From assembly GCA_035578905.1 (NCBI GenBank), contig JAQJVL010002608.1, forward strand, positions 25,481-89,480: 64,000 bases of DNA, read 5' to 3'. This DNA comes from Stictocephala bisonia. Taxonomy: Eukaryota; Arthropoda; Insecta; Hemiptera; Membracidae. The position numbers and the translations under genes were made by a program. Position 1 is the stretch's first letter. Each line of letters begins with the position of its first letter. Below are positions 59,396 through 64,000 of this stretch, piece after piece. The notes under the pieces are model-generated. The model was not told the DNA's origin. It searched no databases and was given only the letters and a program-made list of their open reading frames with translations.

Positions 59396-62300
59396 ATAAC
59401 CGTATGGTAGGGTATCATACTTACCTTCACGTTTTCGTTTTGGTCCAGTCACTTTAAATACTTTTGTCTCGTTTACGGTTACTACATCCCTATCACTAGT
59501 TCTCCGAATACGGGATTCTTCAATATCCATGTTTTGATCCTCATCACTTAGAACCATCTCTTTAAGTTTTTCAAAATTTAGTTTTTCAGACGTTTTTGGA
59601 TTAAGTGTTAGACCTTTTATTTTACAGTTAGGTATGATTGTTTGGGTCCTTTGTAGAATACACGAGATACGCATATGTTTTTAGGACCGCCTGACACAAA
59701 TTCCGTAATGTATGAACCGGGACCGTAGTCTTTAGCAAGTTCGTCTGTCATCTGGCCTAAATAATCACCGGTATTTACTCTGTACAGTCCGTCTTTGTAT
59801 ATGTAGACAACTGAATCTGTGTCGTAATACAGTACCTGAACACCCAAGGCATTCAAGTGTTCGTACAAATTTAGTCTAGCTTGGGCAGTGGTAAATGCTG
59901 CCAAAACAACATTAACAGTTCTTAAGGACTCTCCAACCTCCTCTAGATGTTGCCAGTTTACAAGGACAACGTCCTGGTTAATTTCCTGAATTCTGTTTAC
60001 CTGTACTTCAGGATTGGAGAGTAGTTTAAACAAATTTTCGGGATCTCGCGTTATTAATGCTTTTGTTTGGTTTTCTCTTTGTCCAAATTTACCCCAAAAG
60101 GAATTTAACATTAATTTAGCCAGACATCTAAGACCTTCGTTCTTTTCAATTTTTGATGGGTCCAGCTGGATACCTTCGTGTTCAAAGTAATCCTGAATGT
60201 ATTTGTCTTTATCTTCTTGTAAATGACACCATGTAGGGTAGCCTGAGGACTCTTGCTTAATTTTTAGAAATGTATCAATAAAATCTGTGAAAAGACCACC
60301 GTTGCTGAACGTAGCCATTTTATATTCCCACAGCTCAAACATTTCCAAAATAACATAACCTTTTTCAATCGCCTTCCTTATTTCATCCATTGTCCATGTT
60401 CCTGTCAGACTTCGTTCATTGTCACTATGTACACAATCACTAACACACTGCTCTTCTCCACAAACTCTACACAACACAAACATTAGTTTATTGTTCATTC
60501 TTGTAGGAAGAACCGGATGAAACAAGTTGCTGGGAGGTAGTACTTTACACTTTAGCAATCCGTCGACATTTAAACCACGGCTACGACACTCTGCGTCTCC
60601 CACGTAGATTGTTGGGTGTCCTAAAGGATAATGGCCGTGTTTACACACAAACGGGTAAAGTGAACACACATCAACGTACTGTATAGACTCATCGTGGTTA
60701 CACTTGTGGTACAGTTTTGAGTTACCTGTAACGTCCCTCCGAAAAAGGCATCCCGTGGGTTGAGTGGTAGAGTATCAGCATAGGGTGTGGTATCTAGGTA
60801 GTGAAGTCGTTCTTGTTCTTTGATTTTCCTAAACTCGCACTGCCACATTTCAACTATCTGGTAGTTTGTTTGGGCGAGTTTTCCATTTTAAGCTGTGTAC
60901 GGTTGTAGCGCAGCTGGAGAGAGTCGGATGGGTCTTCTTTTAGAGGGTCCTCCCTCTTGTAAGGGAAACATTTGGGGCATCCGTGGTAGTAGCAGCTGTG
61001 GAACTCGTATATTGTCTCTCCGTCGAAACCGTCCACCTTCATTCCCTCTACTTTAACTTCACGCTCCCTCCCTGCATGTTGGATCCTAACACCTTTTTTC
61101 TCCTCTTCCCAACATAACCACTGAAGTGCTATAGCCGATTGATTATCTACTAACCTGTATCCGTGTTTTGGTAAAAGTCCAATAGTGTTTTGGTTTGAGG
61201 AATTTTCGCCGGAAAGCAAGATTACAACGCACTTGCAATAGTAACTGCCTCCAAAAAAGGGTCGACTTGGCACTGGTCCAGGAACAACGATCTAAATTTT
61301 AAACAAGCTTGAGCGAGTATATCCACGTCCGAAATACAATATTCAATTATCTCTTTCTGGAAATCAAATACATAATTGTTTTCTACTTGTTGGTTGTACC
61401 ATACTTGGAACGAGTCGTGGTTCTTCTTAAACATTGAGTCGGGACAGTAGTGGCTCTTATCCGGCATAGGTCCTACGTAGTTCTGGTTCTGGAGGGTGTT
61501 GAACAGGTGTGGAAAGTATCCTTTTTTCTTTTCAGGGCCGTTGTCAAAGGCTTTGGGTAGTGCAGAGAGAGCCATGGGAAAGTAATTAAAACTCTCGATG
61601 AATCTGACATTGTCCAACTCTAGTAGAATCACTTTGGAACCCCTTGTTATTAATTCGGGTGTGAATTTAGTTTGCTCAAGTAGGTACTTCAGGATAAACT
61701 GAAAGTCGAACCCTTGACCGTTGTGAGCGATGACACAGAGCTTTTTAAACTTTTTCCGTTCAGTCATCACATAGTCCATAAACTGTTCAACGGGGTTGGC
61801 CTTGAAGATTCGCATACGTGTAAGACACAAATCACACGAAACACTTCCTCCCAAACACTTCCAGCAAAACTGTTGCGATACAGCACAAGTTTAAGTAATA
61901 TGCACCTTAGCACTACTATCATTACTTAAACACTCATCCTGTCTGGTTTCTAGATCAAAGAATATGAATGCAAAATCTTCTGTTTTCGGTTTTCCAGTAT
62001 CTACACGCATATAACACTGATAGTTGGGGGTCTTGAAGGCATCACAAGTTGTACAAAACACTTAATTACATACATGTACAGACAAACGATCTTTCGGTCT
62101 TACAATTTTGTGACATGACTTACACAAGTGGTAGCCTACTACACACATCCCCTTGATGAGCGATGAAACAGCGTTGGTTCTTGAATACTCTGCAGCATTT
62201 TGGACAGGTAATTCCTTCATGCTCACGTGTACACGGCGGTGAGATGGTATGGCAAGCCTGGCATATGGAGGAGCACCTGTGTTTAGCCTTGTGGTCGTAG

Positions 62301-63137
62301 GGAGTATGGCATGCTTCACAAAAATATTTACAAGCAAAGGCTGCGGTAAGACTATTAATTACGTTAAAATGACCATTGTTGAACAGTAGGTTAATACTGT
62401 ACACTGCATCATCACTACCCTCACTAAAATACACTTCACGGCCTTTCCTATCATAATTATAAACTGTAATTTTATATTTTTAAGATGATCCTGAAGCTTT
62501 CAAGTTCAGCAATACCTGCCCCTTCTTCTGGAATGTCCACTCTCGCCTTGGCCAACAATTTCTTAGCCCTGTCGGTCTGCCTCATACACCTATCTTTTCT
62601 TATAGCACTGTACAATGGATATTTTTTGGCGAGCGCTTTACCTACCACAAGAGCTCTGGCAAGACACAAATTATCTATATTATTGATACACACTATACCC
62701 CTACGTGCCTTACACTCTTCCATAAAATTATTGTAAAATCCTGGTCGTGGACGTACTCCAGAACCAACAGGTAGATTCACTCTAGTACATTCCACTTTAA
62801 AAGTATCACTGTTTGTTATTGACTCTGCGTTACTTTGTACAATACCTCCAAAAATGTTCCAAATAATATCCTCATCAATTTCGGAAGCGGGTCTGAAGGC
62901 TACATACCCAGGCTCTTTATTTTTGAAATTAATACTGGTTAAGGTGAACCCAAGCTGGTCAGTATCTGCAGCGCTAGATTTCATTTTATTCACAAGTTCA
63001 CTGAGTCCTCGTCTGATCCAATCAATTTCAGCAACACCGGGAGGAGGTTGGTTAAACTTAAAAGTTGTTTTAGAACCGTACAATCTAAATTTCCTAACAT
63101 AGGTCTTGTTAGTACCAACAATATTTACAGGATCCAT
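59396..63137 (-). pseudogene. polB: Maverick protein-primed DNA polymerase B, frameshifted and lacking a normal end
   Basis: The ATG is at 63,135-63,137 (MDPVNIVGTNKTYV; the longer frame starts with GTG). Landmarks in order: LARALVVGKALAKKYP (N-terminal domain); a Cys/His-rich region at 62.1-62.4 kb (YFCEACHTPYDHKAKHRC); exonuclease motifs IAHNGQGFDF (about 61,725) and YCISDVDIL (about 61,330); polymerase motif A VDVCSLYP (about 60,680), motif B KLMLNSFWGKFG (about 60,100) and motif C YYDTDS (about 59,820); C-terminal IKGLTLNPKT and DTLPYGY. About 1,250 codons, normal for the family. Frame changes fall near 62.15, 61.9, 61.25, 60.85 and 59.65 kb, although every motif is preserved. After LPYGY no proper stop follows; the frame runs into the plus-strand exon, so the end seems replaced by foreign sequence. 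Confidence 0.95.
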
Positions 63138-63205
63138 TTTAAAATACAAAGATATAAACACAAAAACCAGTTAAATACGCTTAAAATAACGAAAAAGTCA
63201 ATATA

Positions 63206-63300
63206 ATAATCGAGTATAAAATATTCGACTAAAATAATCGAATGAATATAATCGACTAGAATAATCGAATGGATATAGTCAACTAAAGTAACCGAATACA
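63206..63300. repeat. 27-bp tandem repeat, about 3.5 copies
   Basis: Units start with ataatcga at 63,206, 63,234 and 63,261 and with gtaaccga at 63,288; each contains a tcgacta / tcaacta segment. Lies just upstream of the polymerase start, in the terminal region. Confidence 0.85.
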
Positions 63301-63313
63301 ACTTGTAGTTATG

Positions 63314-63360
63314 ATTGACTAGTTATAACCTAACTTGTAGTTAGGTTATAACTAGTCAAT
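63314..63360. repeat. Perfect 21-bp inverted repeat with 5-base loop
   Basis: Arms 63,314-63,334 and 63,340-63,360 are exact reverse complements around ttgta. It sits between the 27-bp repeats and the 308-bp repeats of the Maverick terminal region. Confidence 0.95.
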
Positions 63361-63468
63361 ACTCACCAAGAGCCACTTACCAACTTGGTTCCTAGGCACC
63401 AACTGAATTTTCCTCTCTCCTGACCCGCTTATATAGGGCTTTATGACGTCACTGCATGAGAAGCTCCG

Positions 63469-64000
63469 GCTCTTTAGAAAGTTTCAGAAGTTGGTGGAGA
63501 AAATGTAAGAAAAATGTGGTTTTTTGCTTATATCTCGAAAACGGTGCGTCCTAGAGCCTTGAAAATTTTTTTCGACCCCCTTAACCCTAGAACAGCCCAC
63601 CGAATTAGGCTATTTCCGACATATCTAGAAGGAAAAATTCCAAGAATATCGTCTCTGGATTTATCTTTACCCCCACCACTCCGAATCTAGTTTCGTTATT
63701 TACCGTCCGATTTCGCTCAAATTTGGTACACGTGTACAGATAGACATCCAATACAATGTATAATGTGTTTTATCCAGCTCTTCAGAAAGTTTCAGAAGTT
63801 GGCGGAGAAAATGTTAGAAAAATGTGGTTTTTTGCTTATATCTCGAAAACGGTGCGTCCTAGAGCCTTGAAATTTTTTTCGACCCCCTTAACCCTAGGAC
63901 ATCCCACCGAATTAGGCTATTTCCGACATATCTAGAGGAAAACATTCCAAGAATATCGTCTCTGGACTTATCTTTACCCCCACCACTCCGAATCCAAGTC
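63469..64000. repeat. 308-bp tandem repeat, running off the window edge
   Basis: gtttcagaagttgg starts at 63,481 and again at 63,789. Both copies contain tatctcgaaaacggtgcgtc, ttcgacccccttaacccta and aatatcgtctctgg. The second copy is cut by the window end. Internal tandem repeats are common in Maverick terminal inverted repeats, so this is probably the right terminal repeat. Confidence 0.9.

Larger units (their letters stand above)
47109..64000 (-). mobile_element. Maverick/Polinton (virus-like giant DNA transposon), decayed copy
   Basis: One region carries, nearly all on the minus strand, a protein-primed family B polymerase, retroviral-type integrase with chromodomain, packaging ATPase, adenain-like protease, and major and minor capsid proteins. 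That combination defines Maverick/Polinton elements (related to adintoviruses). The coding span of about 16 kb is the usual size. Genes are tightly packed, often with only tens of bases between them. The right end has hairpins and tandem repeats typical of long terminal repeats; no matching left terminal repeat is visible, and the left flank runs into unrelated repeats and poor-quality sequence. Frameshifts or stops occur in almost every gene. Confidence 0.95.

Noticed and set aside
59068..59430. Minus-strand serine/proline-rich frames opposite the plus-strand exon
   Set aside because: They are antisense translations of the acidic and serine codons of the exon; only the part right of 59,396 is polymerase.

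Overview
The window is AT-rich nuclear DNA from an animal, most likely an arthropod (insect). The grounds are the density of DNA transposons and LINE remnants, CCTAA-type pentamers, spliced-gene signals, and a Maverick/Polinton carrying a Trp-repeat protein of a type I know from insect poxviruses. No bacterial-type operons, rRNA, tRNA or CRISPR arrays were recognised. Most of the first 47 kb is non-coding sequence with repeats and mobile-element debris.

Layout, left to right. (1) 0-0.5 kb: short tandem repeats and, on the plus strand, a relic of a Maverick minor capsid protein. (2) 0.5-28.7 kb: AT-rich DNA with three copies of one MITE-like family (2.7, 6.3 and 14.9 kb), a possible mariner-type MITE (12.3 kb), two LINE ORF2 tails (14.0 and 19.5 kb), a 90/100-bp satellite with a 390-bp higher-order period (17.2-18.2 kb), a GC-richer island (21.7-22.2 kb) and a 167-bp satellite (23.9-25.8 kb). 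(3) 28.7-29.8 kb: GC-richer DNA with a 65-bp tandem repeat and a tiny retroposed insertion. (4) 29,983-35,140: a complete hAT transposon with terminal inverted repeats, a perfect 8-bp target-site duplication and a two-exon transposase that is open except for one frameshift. (5) 37.8-40.3 kb: an (AT)n tract and a minisatellite. (6) 40,781-42,486: a truncated LINE-type insertion with a 15-bp target-site duplication and an RNase H domain. (7) about 42.8-46.4 kb: sequence made almost wholly of homopolymer runs, probably an assembly artefact.

(8) 47.1-64.0 kb is the main feature: a Maverick/Polinton (virus-like giant transposon), nearly all genes on the minus strand. From right to left it has terminal repeats, protein-primed DNA polymerase B, an accessory-gene cassette, a chromodomain integrase, an FtsK/A32-like packaging ATPase, an unidentified protein, a DUF8207-type protein, a fibre-like repeat protein, a phospholipase A2-like protein, an adenain-like protease, minor and major capsid proteins, an acidic small protein, a possible PC4-like protein, a C/H-containing protein and a Trp-repeat protein. 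Replication, integration, packaging, capsid assembly and maturation functions are therefore all represented, but almost every gene is broken by frameshifts or stops, so this copy should not be functional as read. A plus-strand exon with a signal peptide and a consensus splice donor sits between polymerase and integrase and does not look like Maverick sequence.

All family assignments come from motifs read in the translations; no database search was possible.
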